Assembly: GCF_000158095.2 (NCBI RefSeq)
Contig: NZ_CM011002.1
Coordinates: 1,937,228-2,001,227, forward strand
Reading direction: 5' to 3'
DNA from: Roseibium alexandrii DFL-11
GTDB taxonomy: Bacteria > Pseudomonadota > Alphaproteobacteria > Rhizobiales > Stappiaceae
Length of the DNA: 64,000 nucleotides
Shown: positions 25,480 through 35,000 of the stretch, piece by piece
How the letters are laid out: every line of letters starts with the position of its first letter
Position numbering within the stretch: the first letter of the stretch is position 1
Translations under genes and position numbers: made by a program
Notes under the pieces: model-generated
Told to the model about the DNA's origin: nothing
Seen by the model: only the letters and a program-made list of their open reading frames with translations
Database searches by the model: none

Positions 25480-27375
25480 ATGCTCCTAGTTGATGATAGG
25501 CTGAAAGCGGCCAAAGACCATGCGTTGGCCGGCCGGAACGATAATGCGGCGCTCCTGTATGAAAGTATTCTGGACGTCTCGCCGGGCCATCCGGAGGCCT
25601 TGTCCGGTCTGATTGAAACCCGGCTGGCGAACGGCGATCTGGAAGGGGCTCAAACACTGTTGTCGAAATCGACCGCAGTCACCGGCCAGGATCCGGGCTT
25701 TCTGACACTCGCCGCGAAGATCTCGATCATAAGCCAGAAGCCGGACGACGCTGAAAAACTGGTGGAACGTGCTCTCGCCCTTGATCCGTATCATGCCCAG
25801 GCAGCGCTCTTGAAAGCCGAGTTTTTGGCGTCCGCAGGTGCCTTGTCGGAAGCGGAAGACCTCCTGAACACCGTTCGGAGCCGAAACACCGGCGATACTG
25901 ATATCCTGCTTGGCATATCGCGGCTTTATTATGCCTACGGCTTGTTCTCTCCGGCTCTGATGATCGCTCAAGAAGCCTTGAGCAATGCACCGGACGACAG
26001 CAACCTGTCAGCCTTTGTCGGCCAAATTCTGACTGCGCTTGGCGACCATGGGAAAGCCACATCGTTTTTTGAAGCAGCACATCTGAAGGAACCGACGAAC
26101 CCGGAATTCATGCTGGCGCTTGCCAACAACGCCGCCGCGATTGGTCAATCGAGCGAAGCCTTGCGGATCGCCGGCCGCGCCAAAGCCCTTTTCCCGGATC
26201 TGATGCCAGCCTGGCTCAGCTACATCAAGATCAAGGCGGAACGCGGAGAAGCATTGGAAGCCTTGCGGGAGTTTGCTCCGGTCGCCAAAGGTGCCAAGGA
26301 CCGGATGGACGCAACGCTGACGCTGGGCACGGCCTATCGGCTGGCCGGAGAACCGGAAAAGGCCATACAGCTGCTGGAGCCACTGATGGCCAATGCGGCA
26401 GGCATGAAGGATGCGGTCCGGGGCCGGCTCTTCAGCATCTTGCGCGATGCCTTCCTGTCCACCGGACAAATTGAAAAGATCCCGTCAACGCTGGAACAGC
26501 CGGTCGTTGCGCCCCTAGATGGTGGCCAAAGCGGAGACACAAATCCTGAAGTGTTGAGGCAACGGGTCAGTGAAGCCGTCATGGTCATCGATCCCGGTCT
26601 GTCCAACCTGGAATTCATGGTGCTTGCGCGCTTTCTGGACCAGGCGGGCCGCGACAAGACTGCTCCGCTTGCCGGTCCTTCAACCTTGTCCCAGCTCTCT
26701 GGCTTTTTCGGATACAACAACTTTCTGCCGAACGACGCGCCGAACGGCAACGCTGAACCACCAACGCACTCCGGCACGCTTCCAATATCTCAGATCCTCG
26801 GATTGCCGACCGACCTGCGGGGTGGGGTTACAGGGCCCTGCCCGTATCTGCCGGTCAAACCGGAGCTTTTAAAACGTTGGCAGGACGCCCTTTCTGAGTT
26901 TCCGAAGCCGTGGATCGGGATTGCCTGGAACGAGGCGCAGCCCGGCCTGACACTTGATACATTACTGCCCGCATTACGTTCCCTGCCCGGCACATTGGTC
27001 AGTACGGTTTGGGATCACAGCCGCAGACAATTGTCCGGTCATCAAGGAATTATTGATGCTGGTGCGCATATCAAACGCCTCGACGATCTTGCAGCCCTGC
27101 TGCACGCCCTCGATTTCGTGGTGGGCCCGGACGGAATTATCCTGCATGGTGCCGGAGCTGCCGGAACACCGGGACTGGTCATCGCGCAATACATGTCCCC
27201 ATGGTATTGGTACGCCGAAACCAATCAAAGCCTGTGGTATCCGAGCATGGACGTCCTGAAGGCACCACGCTTTGGCCATTGGGCAACGCTCATCCCGGAA
27301 CTAACGGATGACATCCATGCACGTATCGACAACCGGCTGGCGTCGTCCGGCGGGCAAACGGAGGAAACATCATGA
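25480..27375 (+). CDS. TPR protein with degenerate glycosyltransferase-like C-terminus
   Basis: 631 residues. Residues 1-330 are tetratricopeptide repeats (AKDHALAGRNDNAALLYESI, AEKLVERALALDPYHAQAAL). Residues 440-625 follow the plan of TPR-glycosyltransferase (GT9/GT41-like) fusions: GIAWNEAQPGL, then DDLAALLHALDFVVGPDG, HGAGAAGTPG, SLWYPSMDVLKAPRFGHWAT. In active relatives the middle block reads about ALDLVVSVDT-AHLAGALG; here the usual Asp-Thr and His positions are changed (GPDGIILHGAGAAG), so activity is doubtful. ATG start; its end overlaps the next gene by four bases. Its job in a T6SS operon is unknown; a scaffold or modifying enzyme are both possible. Confidence 0.7.
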   Translation: MLLVDDRLKAAKDHALAGRNDNAALLYESILDVSPGHPEALSGLIETRLANGDLEGAQTLLSKSTAVTGQDPGFLTLAAKISIISQKPDDAEKLVERALALDPYHAQAALLKAEFLASAGALSEAEDLLNTVRSRNTGDTDILLGISRLYYAYGLFSPALMIAQEALSNAPDDSNLSAFVGQILTALGDHGKATSFFEAAHLKEPTNPEFMLALANNAAAIGQSSEALRIAGRAKALFPDLMPAWLSYIKIKAERGEALEALREFAPVAKGAKDRMDATLTLGTAYRLAGEPEKAIQLLEPLMANAAGMKDAVRGRLFSILRDAFLSTGQIEKIPSTLEQPVVAPLDGGQSGDTNPEVLRQRVSEAVMVIDPGLSNLEFMVLARFLDQAGRDKTAPLAGPSTLSQLSGFFGYNNFLPNDAPNGNAEPPTHSGTLPISQILGLPTDLRGGVTGPCPYLPVKPELLKRWQDALSEFPKPWIGIAWNEAQPGLTLDTLLPALRSLPGTLVSTVWDHSRRQLSGHQGIIDAGAHIKRLDDLAALLHALDFVVGPDGIILHGAGAAGTPGLVIAQYMSPWYWYAETNQSLWYPSMDVLKAPRFGHWATLIPELTDDIHARIDNRLASSGGQTEETS

Positions 27376-27722
27376 GCGCCTGGCGACCTGCGACACAAGA
27401 GCCTGATGCCCTTCATGCCTGCATCTACGATTACCTGCGCAACCGCACGCCGCAAGTATATCTGGACGGCAAATCGGAAGCCAAGTCGCTTGGACAAACC
27501 ACAGAGCTTATGAGCAACGGGCACAAGTTGACGCTGGATCTGGTTGTGACGCCGGTCGGCAGCGGTCAATGGTCCTCGCGCCCTGTCGTCGAGTTTGCAG
27601 TGACCGGACATGTCGCGGACCGCGCGGCGGGCTATAGTGTCGACGGTCGGGTGGTGATTGATCAGAAAACCCTTGCGTTTCTGGCGATCGAGGCGACACC
27701 GACCCGCGTGAATATCAGATAA
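27372..27722 (+). CDS. Unknown 116-residue protein between the TPR gene and the TssB-TssC fusion
   Basis: No family recognised. Composition suggests a small alpha/beta protein: a helix (DALHACIYDYLRN), then several strands (KLTLDLVVTPVG, RPVVEFAVTGHV, GRVVIDQKTLAFLAIEA). No signal peptide and no Cys/His clusters. Its ATG overlaps the stop of the TPR gene (ATGA), and the fused sheath gene starts 17 bases later, so its product is made together with both. TssE was considered, because a baseplate subunit would fit here, but its sequence does not resemble the TssE encoded at 43343-43756. Confidence 0.7.
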   Translation: MSAWRPATQEPDALHACIYDYLRNRTPQVYLDGKSEAKSLGQTTELMSNGHKLTLDLVVTPVGSGQWSSRPVVEFAVTGHVADRAAGYSVDGRVVIDQKTLAFLAIEATPTRVNIR

Positions 27723-27739
27723 CCAGAAAGGACCGGTCC

Positions 27740-29506
27740 ATGGCTCAGGACGATGAGACCCCCACCGGCATCAAGTCGTTTTCCGTTGGCTTGGGCGATG
27801 GGACGCCGCTGCCTCAGGACAGGCAACCGCCACCGCCCTACCGTGTTTTGATTTTTGGCGACTTCGCCACTTCCGTTGCCGGTCTTCTGGAAATCACCGG
27901 CAATGATATCTCAGAACTGATCAGCGAGCTCTCGCCGGCGCTGACGGTGGAGGCCCAAAACATCCTCGGGACACTCCCGGCCACTTTGATCGAAGATGTG
28001 TCTTTCAAACGTCCGAGGGATTTCAAGCCCGCGGCCGTCAGCAAGGCGCTTGAGTTCCGCACCACAATCAAGACTGCGATGGCTATGGGCGGCGTGTCCG
28101 GACTGGCCGACCATGGACAACGTTTCGATCTGCTCTTGGACGCAGCCAAATCATCGAGTGCTAACTCAGCTCCGGAAATGACTGCATCTGGTGACGCAGC
28201 TCCCAAACCCCAGACATCGGCTTCTCCTTCTTCGGATTCGAAGTCAGACGAAGACGACGGGCTGGATGGCCTGTTCTCGATGGTCGAGCCACCGAAGAGA
28301 TCGGCAGACAGTGAAGCCACACAGGACCTTGCAAAGCATGCCGTCCAAGCATTCTTGTCACAGACCTCAAGTGGTGAACCCCGCAAACCTGCGCCGCCCA
28401 CACCTGCACCCGCCGGCGGAGGTGCCTCTTTCGATGCAATGATCGAAGACCAGGCCGCTCTGATCATCAAAGACCGCCGCCTACATCAGGTTCTGGAAAA
28501 CTGGCTCGCGCTGCGGATGTTGCTGGCTGAATTGCCGCGCGAAAGCTCAATCCGCCTGTTTCTGGTTCAAGTCAGTGCAACAGCTGCGATCGAGGATGTT
28601 CTGGCGAGCCTGGAAGAACCGGAGGGCGCGCTCGCCCATGCCGCATTCGATGTCGTTCTTGCCGCCAATGAATCCAGCCTCGCAAAGGACGGCGCCTCCG
28701 GCTTCAAACGTCTGGCCACGGTTGCAGTGGACAATGCGACGTGCCTGCTCGGCACCCTCGCCCCGGACTTTGCCGGAGACAGCGCTGACACTGTCGGCAG
28801 CCGGGACACGCCGCATCAAATGCTGGATCAAATCGGCTTTGAACAGTTTGCAAGCCTCCGGCAATCTCCGGCGTCGAGCAGCCTTGCCTTGTTCTGGAAC
28901 AAGGGACGCCTCATTGCTGATGATGACGGTCCGGCCGATGTTGGCCTGCCCGCCAGCTGGGTTGCCCTGCTTTCCATTCTCCACGCTCAAGCGGCAAAAG
29001 GATGGCCCGACTTTGGTGCTGGTCAAAAACTGTCGATTGATCAACTGGAAACGGCGGAACACACCACCACCGGCAAACCGGTGGCGGACAGCGTCATGAC
29101 TTATGTCTCGCAAGACTCTTCTCTGTCACTCGCCTCAGCCGGGATCAACGTTCTACGCGGGCAGGCCAACCGGGCAGAAGTCTATTTTGCCGGTTCACGT
29201 ACGGTCTCGGCCAGCAAGTCGGACGAACCGGACGCAGGTGTTGCGCGTGCACTTTCCATGGCCCGGCTCAACACGCTGCTTCAGGTGGCTTTTTCAACGG
29301 CTCCATCAGGTTCCAAGACGGCAGAAGAGTCCGCCAACAATCTCCAAGCCCGGCTCGACGAGATTTCAGACGCCCTTTTCAATGCAGTCCAGTTTTCGGT
29401 GAGCGCAGCCCGATCTGAAGAGGATGAAGACGTCCTTGATATCGATGCGACGCTCACAGGCTCAGCTCGGGGCGATCGTCACTTCGGATTTAGGATCGGG
29501 ATCTGA
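27740..29506 (+). CDS. TssB-TssC fusion homologue (second sheath-like protein)
   Basis: 588 residues. Residues 33-118 align with the TssB of this window: PYRVLIFGDF with PLKLVMLGDY, ELISELSPALTV with EVMKSHELKLDM, and RPRDFKPAAVSKALEF with SLADFSPESVVRQTPEL. After a low-complexity linker (135-172), residues 173-588 align in order with TssC: AVQAFLSQ with GVAAFISE; VLENWLALRMLL with LESAWRSMKFVV; IRLFLVQVSATAAIEDV with IKIEMMSVSKDELLEDF; FASLRQSPASSSLAL with WNSFRESEDSRYFAL; SLSLASAGINVL with EYELAEQGFISL; EVYFAGSRTVSASK with AAFFSANSVQKPKF. It is thus a full but divergent TssB+TssC in one chain. ATG with AAAGGA upstream. It ends the spike operon, convergent with ppkA. Confidence 0.8.
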   Translation: MAQDDETPTGIKSFSVGLGDGTPLPQDRQPPPPYRVLIFGDFATSVAGLLEITGNDISELISELSPALTVEAQNILGTLPATLIEDVSFKRPRDFKPAAVSKALEFRTTIKTAMAMGGVSGLADHGQRFDLLLDAAKSSSANSAPEMTASGDAAPKPQTSASPSSDSKSDEDDGLDGLFSMVEPPKRSADSEATQDLAKHAVQAFLSQTSSGEPRKPAPPTPAPAGGGASFDAMIEDQAALIIKDRRLHQVLENWLALRMLLAELPRESSIRLFLVQVSATAAIEDVLASLEEPEGALAHAAFDVVLAANESSLAKDGASGFKRLATVAVDNATCLLGTLAPDFAGDSADTVGSRDTPHQMLDQIGFEQFASLRQSPASSSLALFWNKGRLIADDDGPADVGLPASWVALLSILHAQAAKGWPDFGAGQKLSIDQLETAEHTTTGKPVADSVMTYVSQDSSLSLASAGINVLRGQANRAEVYFAGSRTVSASKSDEPDAGVARALSMARLNTLLQVAFSTAPSGSKTAEESANNLQARLDEISDALFNAVQFSVSAARSEEDEDVLDIDATLTGSARGDRHFGFRIGI

Positions 29507-29518
29507 CTCGGCATTGAC

Positions 29519-30478
29519 CTACCAGCTGAGCCGCGACCGGATCCAATCGGCTGCAGATTGACGTTGCGCGGCGAAGGACGTAACGAAATTGGTGATTTCC
29601 GAGGTCCGTCCTGCATCGTCAAACGCAAGGCCCTTCATCAAGGCTGTCCACTGCGCCGAAGAGAGCTGGTCAGGGCGCTCCGGCTGTACTGACGCGTCCA
29701 TGGCCTCCAACGCGTTTTTGGGTCCGAACGGACGGCGTCCGGCGAGGCATAGGTAAACCATAACCGCAAGCGAGAACACGTCATCGGCTGCGCATGGTTC
29801 GTGGCCCTCCAGCCGCTGGGGCGAGGCATAACTCGGGGTGATTGCGCCCAGACGAATCAGGATCCGGATCGTGTCTTCTTCATCCATGCGCAAGGACGGT
29901 GCAATCGGTGCAGAGATGTTGAAGTCGATCAGCTTCACCGAGCCATCGGTCTGCACAAAGACATTGCCGGGTTTCAGGTCGGAATGGATGATCCCGTTGG
30001 CATGTGCAAACTCGAGAGCCGAGCCCAAATCCTGTACCAGCCGGATCACCTGAGCGAGCTCCAGTTTACGGCCCTCCGCATTGCGCAGAAAACTGGAGAG
30101 CGTGTCCCCTTCCAGATACTCCATCACCATGAAATGCAGGTTCTGAACGCGGTCCATGTCGTAAACACGAACGATGTTGGGATGGACAAGGTCCCGAAGG
30201 CGTCGCGCTTCCCGGTGCATCAAGGCGACAAAATCCGGTTCTATCTCCGGTCCCGCTGTGATGATCTTCAAAGCAAGATCGGCTTTCGACAATCCCGCTT
30301 TTGCCGCAACAAGATCCCGCGCCTTGAATACCAGGGACTGCCCGCCCCGGCCGATCTCCTTGATCAGCAAATACCGGGCCTTCAGCACAAGACCCGGCAC
30401 CGGGGTCATGGTTTCGGTTGGCTCCGCCATCGTATCAACGGCGAGCGAATAGCCAAGATCCGTGTCTGCTTCAGCCAT
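29519..30478 (-). CDS. ppkA: T6SS Ser/Thr protein kinase PpkA
   Basis: 319-residue soluble Hanks-type kinase: glycine loop GRGGQSLVF (43-51), Lys71 in ALKII, catalytic loop HSDLKPGN (165-172), ASPQRLE and a short C-terminal tail. In T6SS loci PpkA phosphorylates a threonine of TagH (Fha) and thereby triggers assembly; PppA reverses this. The DFG motif reads DFN (185-187), a known variant in some active kinases but a change at the metal-binding loop. Unlike the Pseudomonas protein it has no transmembrane or periplasmic sensor part, so any signal must come through partners. ATG start; it overlaps pppA by 8 bases and is the last gene of the main operon. Confidence 0.88.
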   Translation of the reverse strand: MAEADTDLGYSLAVDTMAEPTETMTPVPGLVLKARYLLIKEIGRGGQSLVFKARDLVAAKAGLSKADLALKIITAGPEIEPDFVALMHREARRLRDLVHPNIVRVYDMDRVQNLHFMVMEYLEGDTLSSFLRNAEGRKLELAQVIRLVQDLGSALEFAHANGIIHSDLKPGNVFVQTDGSVKLIDFNISAPIAPSLRMDEEDTIRILIRLGAITPSYASPQRLEGHEPCAADDVFSLAVMVYLCLAGRRPFGPKNALEAMDASVQPERPDQLSSAQWTALMKGLAFDDAGRTSEITNFVTSFAAQRQSAADWIRSRLSW

Positions 30479-31166
30479 TGTCGTTCAGCCGCACCGTGAT
30501 CAGTGTTACGTCGTCCGATGATCCGCCCTCGACCGCATGAGCAACCAAACGGTCCGCAACACCCGCACTGCCATCTGCAAGCGCATCGGCAATTGTTGTC
30601 TCGCTGGCCCCCTTGAACAAGCCGTCGGTGCACAGGACAAAACAGTCGCCCTTCGAGAACTCGATCACACGCCTGTCGACCAGAATCTCTTCATGCGAGC
30701 CGAGCGCGCGGGTCAACCGCCCCAGATCATCACTATGGTCTTCCGATACAAGAAAGAGATGACCCTGGCGCAACAGATAAAGGCGGCTGTCTCCTACCCA
30801 TTGGCACCCGGCATATCCGTCGTGGATGATCAGGGTCAAACCGGTACATCCGCTGATGTCCGCATCCGGGTTTTCCAGATAACTGCCATAGAGCCGGTCA
30901 TTCACACGATGAAAGGCAGCTTCGATCCGTTGGAGCCGTTCGTTCACGCCTTCGCCGTCCACAAACTCGATCACTTGCAGTTCTTCGACAAAGGCTCGGC
31001 TCGCGAGATGACCATCCCGATGCCCCCCCATGCCGTCAGAGACAGCAAACATAGCATGTTCGGGCTTGGACACATGATTGTCTTCATTCTGACTGTGGCG
31101 CGTGCCTTGCCGGGTGGCGGTCTCGATCTCCAGGCCTGTTCCGGTCTTTTTCTTTTTTATGACCAT
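30471..31166 (-). CDS. pppA: T6SS PP2C phosphatase PppA
   Basis: 231-residue PP2C-family phosphatase, cytoplasmic, removing the phosphate that PpkA adds to TagH. Metal-binding and core motifs: RQGTRHSQNEDNHV, VSDGMGGH, WVGDSRLYLLR, LTRALGSH and VLCTDGLFKG, ending SSDDVTLITV. The length is standard. The N-terminus is lysine-rich (MVIKKKKTG). Directly followed by ppkA with an 8-base overlap, and 61 bases behind tagF, so the regulatory trio is made together. Confidence 0.92.
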   Translation of the reverse strand: MVIKKKKTGTGLEIETATRQGTRHSQNEDNHVSKPEHAMFAVSDGMGGHRDGHLASRAFVEELQVIEFVDGEGVNERLQRIEAAFHRVNDRLYGSYLENPDADISGCTGLTLIIHDGYAGCQWVGDSRLYLLRQGHLFLVSEDHSDDLGRLTRALGSHEEILVDRRVIEFSKGDCFVLCTDGLFKGASETTIADALADGSAGVADRLVAHAVEGGSSDDVTLITVRLNDNG

Positions 31167-31227
31167 ATTTTCGTTTTGCCGTTTGAGGCGCTATCTCCTT
31201 GCGATCCGGATAGGACAGCATGCTGTT

Positions 31228-31965
31228 TCAAGTCCGCGCACGCCAGCCCTGAGCCTCCCATTGCCCCATGAAAATTCCCCTTGCGGCCGCAGCTTCAGGC
31301 ATGGCTGAGAACACACAGACTTCGCTGACCCGTTCCGGCGACCCTTCATGCCACCAGTATCCCGGAGAGGATGATCGCTTCTTCTTTTTTTCCGTCTCTG
31401 GCCAGACCAGTATGTGTGCTGGCACTTCATTCGAAGCCACCAGATCTGTCCATGGAATGCACAGGCCCGCTTCATCACTCTCAAGGTCGGGAAGCGTCAT
31501 CGCAACGTTGTAGGGCGGCTCATCTATCGTAGCCCTGATGTCCGCTGAGCAATTTGTGACGCTGTTGAGGAAGTGACGCCGCGTGCTTTCGCCCGCAAGG
31601 AACGTCAGCAGGTCAAGCTCCAGGCGATCCATGATTTCATCGATCTGGAAAATAACATCGTTGCTGAATTGCTCGACATGCATCGACATCAAAACAGCCA
31701 ACGGGAAGGTCCGGCCCATGGTGTCTGCGGATCCGGCAACAAGTCCAATCCAGGCGCGGTCATCGAGATGATTGGCTGGCAGCGCAAATCGCCAGACCGG
31801 GGCACTGAAGTAGGCGCTGTGCCAGGTTTGCGGCGCAGCGGTCTTACATGCGTGAAGCCAGTTGCTCACGGTGTTCGCCCAAGCGTCGGTTACCCGCGCC
31901 GGCAATCCCTCGAAGACAAAATCTCGTTCGGCGGGGCGTTTGCCAAAAAAGCCGCAGATATGCAT
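31228..31965 (-). CDS. tagF: T6SS regulator TagF
   Basis: 245 residues matching the TagF family (DUF2094). The N-terminal block GFFGKRPAERDFVFEGLP and the RTFPLAVLM segment are typical. In Pseudomonas and Agrobacterium TagF blocks T6SS assembly after translation, in the latter by binding TagH; in Agrobacterium it is fused to PppA, while here both genes are separate but adjacent. ATG start inside GATATGCATG. 54 bases downstream of tssM on the same strand. Confidence 0.9.
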   Translation of the reverse strand: MHICGFFGKRPAERDFVFEGLPARVTDAWANTVSNWLHACKTAAPQTWHSAYFSAPVWRFALPANHLDDRAWIGLVAGSADTMGRTFPLAVLMSMHVEQFSNDVIFQIDEIMDRLELDLLTFLAGESTRRHFLNSVTNCSADIRATIDEPPYNVAMTLPDLESDEAGLCIPWTDLVASNEVPAHILVWPETEKKKKRSSSPGYWWHEGSPERVSEVCVFSAMPEAAAARGIFMGQWEAQGWRART

Positions 31966-32019
31966 GCGCCCCAGCCTCCCTGGTTCTTTAGGGTCAATAG
32001 TATTGTCCGGCCGATGCCC

Positions 32020-35000
32020 TTACAGCGCTGGTGGGCACCGGAACGATGAATAGAGCCCAAGGTTGAACGGGTTCACAACGCTACCGGCACTCAAGGCGAA
32101 GCTGCCCTTGTAGCTGACATCAACCGTCTTGGTGCCGTTGTCGATCCGTTGTTCCTTCTTCACAACCTTTTCGACCGAGAACTCGAACCGGTCGCGGCCA
32201 CGGACCCGAGACAAGCCAGATGCACTCAACAGCCGGAAAATCGCCCATGTGCCTTCCTTGAGGATCGTGGTCTTGGAATTGTCCAGAAGTGTGATCGACA
32301 GTTCCGCGGTGCTCGCATCAGCCTGGCTCGGCCAACTGAAGTCCTTGCCGCGCACCGGACCGTGCCGGTAAACAATCGAATCGTCGTCAATCTTCAAAGT
32401 CGAGCGCAGGGCTTCCGGGTCCAGGAAGGACGGCCGGATCGTGAATTTGGTCTCCGGACTGCTGCCGCCTTTGGCAAAGAACGCTTCCTTGATTGTCTGA
32501 GACGTGGAAATCTGGTTGAGCGTTTCCTGAGCCAAGCCCAGGCCCGCACCTTGCGTCTGGATCGGGCTGAACTGGCGCCGGCGCACCACGATAAACGGTT
32601 TCAGATAGTCGTTGTAAAACGCATCCATGACACCGGACGGGCCGAGCAGATCAGTGAAATCTTCCAGGCTGACGTCTTCTTGCGCATCCGGATCGAACGG
32701 GTACCGCCCAGCGATGATGGACGTACAGGCTGGTACGACTTCATCTTTCCATCGGCCGTTCAGATAGAGATAGGCAGATTTGTTCAAAAGATCCCACGTA
32801 CGATTGACGATCGAAAGGACCATCGACCGCACCGGTTCGGGTTTGGTGGACGCTTCCGCCCGCAAGGTCGTGAAGGAATCGGTGGTCGGGGTTTGCGCTC
32901 TTCCCTTGACCAAATCGTAAGCAGCTTTTGTAGGGTCCGGAGCCGTCACAACTCCGGACACGTTGCCATAAAGATCGCCGAACAGCTGCTGAACACGGTC
33001 GAGTGTCTGAGTGCTCGTCGGATCGGTCAGGTTGTTCAGCGGCCGGAAGGCATTTTCAATTGCAAGTCCAGGCCAAGGCGCATCCCCGAACGCAGTTTCA
33101 ACTGCCGCCTTTTGAGCTGCTTCGCTGGCAGAGGCTGCGAGACTGGTTGCCGCACCTGACGATGCTGCGGAGGCGGCCTGTGTCGCTGCCTGGTTTTGCT
33201 GGGAACCAGGAAGCGGCAGCTGGGTGTTTTCGCGCAGGATATTCAGAACATTTGTGAGTGGCGAATCCGGGCTCGACAAGTCCTGCAGGACAATCTGGGC
33301 CCGGCCGAGCGAGCCGATTTCCACGACGCGGATATAGCTGATCCCTTCACGCCAGGCCTGGATGTAATCCTGCGTGTACATCCGGACGATTTCCTGGGCG
33401 AGCCGGTTATAGGTCGTCTCACTGACGCTATCCCCGAGCACCCAGTCAGACCCAATCGATGACCGGATGTATTCCGGCAGCCGGGCCAGGAAGAAGTTGT
33501 AAAAACCGTTCTTGGTGTAAAGGCCCGGGATCAGGCTGCGGCCACCTGCTGTCGCACTGTCGATGAACAGCGCACCGGCCCCGAGCGAGCGCGTCAGATT
33601 GATTGGTGCGACCCGGTAACGCTGTGCGGAATCCGTCACCATGCGGTTATAGATTTCGCTTGCTTGTGGAACGCGCTGGATCCTGTCGCGGGCTTCCTGG
33701 ACGATCGGCTGGTCAACGGCCGTCTTTATCGGCAGGAGCTGAATCAGGTTGTTCATGTGCTCCTGCATTGCGCCCCGGTTTTCCGGGTTGAGCACGAACG
33801 CGGCCTCGTTCTGCGAACGGAAGGCACTCCTGACCTTGTCGGCGTTGTAGTTCTGACCGGTCGTCAGCATGAGGTAGGTTTCGAGCTGATCCCGCAGGAG
33901 CGCGGAATTGCTGCCCGTGGTGTTCGAGACCAGTTGGATCTGCGCTTCCAGGCGCGAGGCAATCGACGGCAGAAGATACTCGGTCAGATAAGAATCGTAG
34001 GTCTTCGTTGCAGCCGGCAACAACTTGGACTGGGACTCGATCGAAAACGGTGTGACCGTAAGCCAATTCTCCTGCTCGATCACTTCATCGCGCAGCGCCT
34101 TGGCTGCGTTGAGTGTCGGCAGAATGCTGATCAAGGATCGATTTTGATCCGCTTCCGTGCGCAGAATACGGAGCCGATCCGTCAACTCTTCCACTTCCTC
34201 TGCGGTCTCTTCTGCGTGATTGAGACCTGCCAGCCAGTAAGCTGACATACCGATTACAAGGGCGCACAGAGCAGCCAAACCACCGGCGTAGACAGCAGCC
34301 AGCCGACGCTCCAGACCTGTGTTGACGCCGACCAGGTTTTGCTCAGGAAAGACAATATTGGAGAGCAGGTTCTTGATGAAATAGGCTTTGCCCTGCCCGC
34401 TGAGCGGCATCTGATGCGATGGGGCCAGCTGGAAACTTCGGCCCATTGCACCGAGCAAACGATCGAACGGCGTCCCTTCCTGCGTTCCGGACGTGAAATA
34501 GACGCCCCGCAACAAAGGCTGCGCTTCATACCGGCTGGACCGGAAAACATCCGCCAGAAAACTCCGCAAAACCGTGGAAAGAGAGCCGAACTCATAAGGA
34601 AAGCCGTAAATGCGGCAGCGGCGGCTGTTGTTCCGTTCTTCACTCAGCGTGCCCGGCAGGTCCTTTTCCAGACGTGCCACAAGATCCGTGAATCCGGCCT
34701 CGAACGCTGGTCCAACCGTGATCTGTTGTGGGTCATAGGGCAGCGTAACGCCCCAGACTTGATCCCGCTCGCGTTGCTTCAGGTCGTCGAAATACTCGTC
34801 AAACCCGGCGATCAGGTCACACTTGGTGAACATGACATAGACCGGCAGCCGCATGCCGAATGTCCGGTGCAGTTCGCGCAGCCGCTGACGCAGAATTTCC
34901 GCCTGACGCTTCCGGCTGTCCTCGTCCGCAACGGCCACATCCTCAATGCTGATGGTCAGCAGAATGCCGTTGACCGGACGCCGTCTGCGGAACTTCAGAA

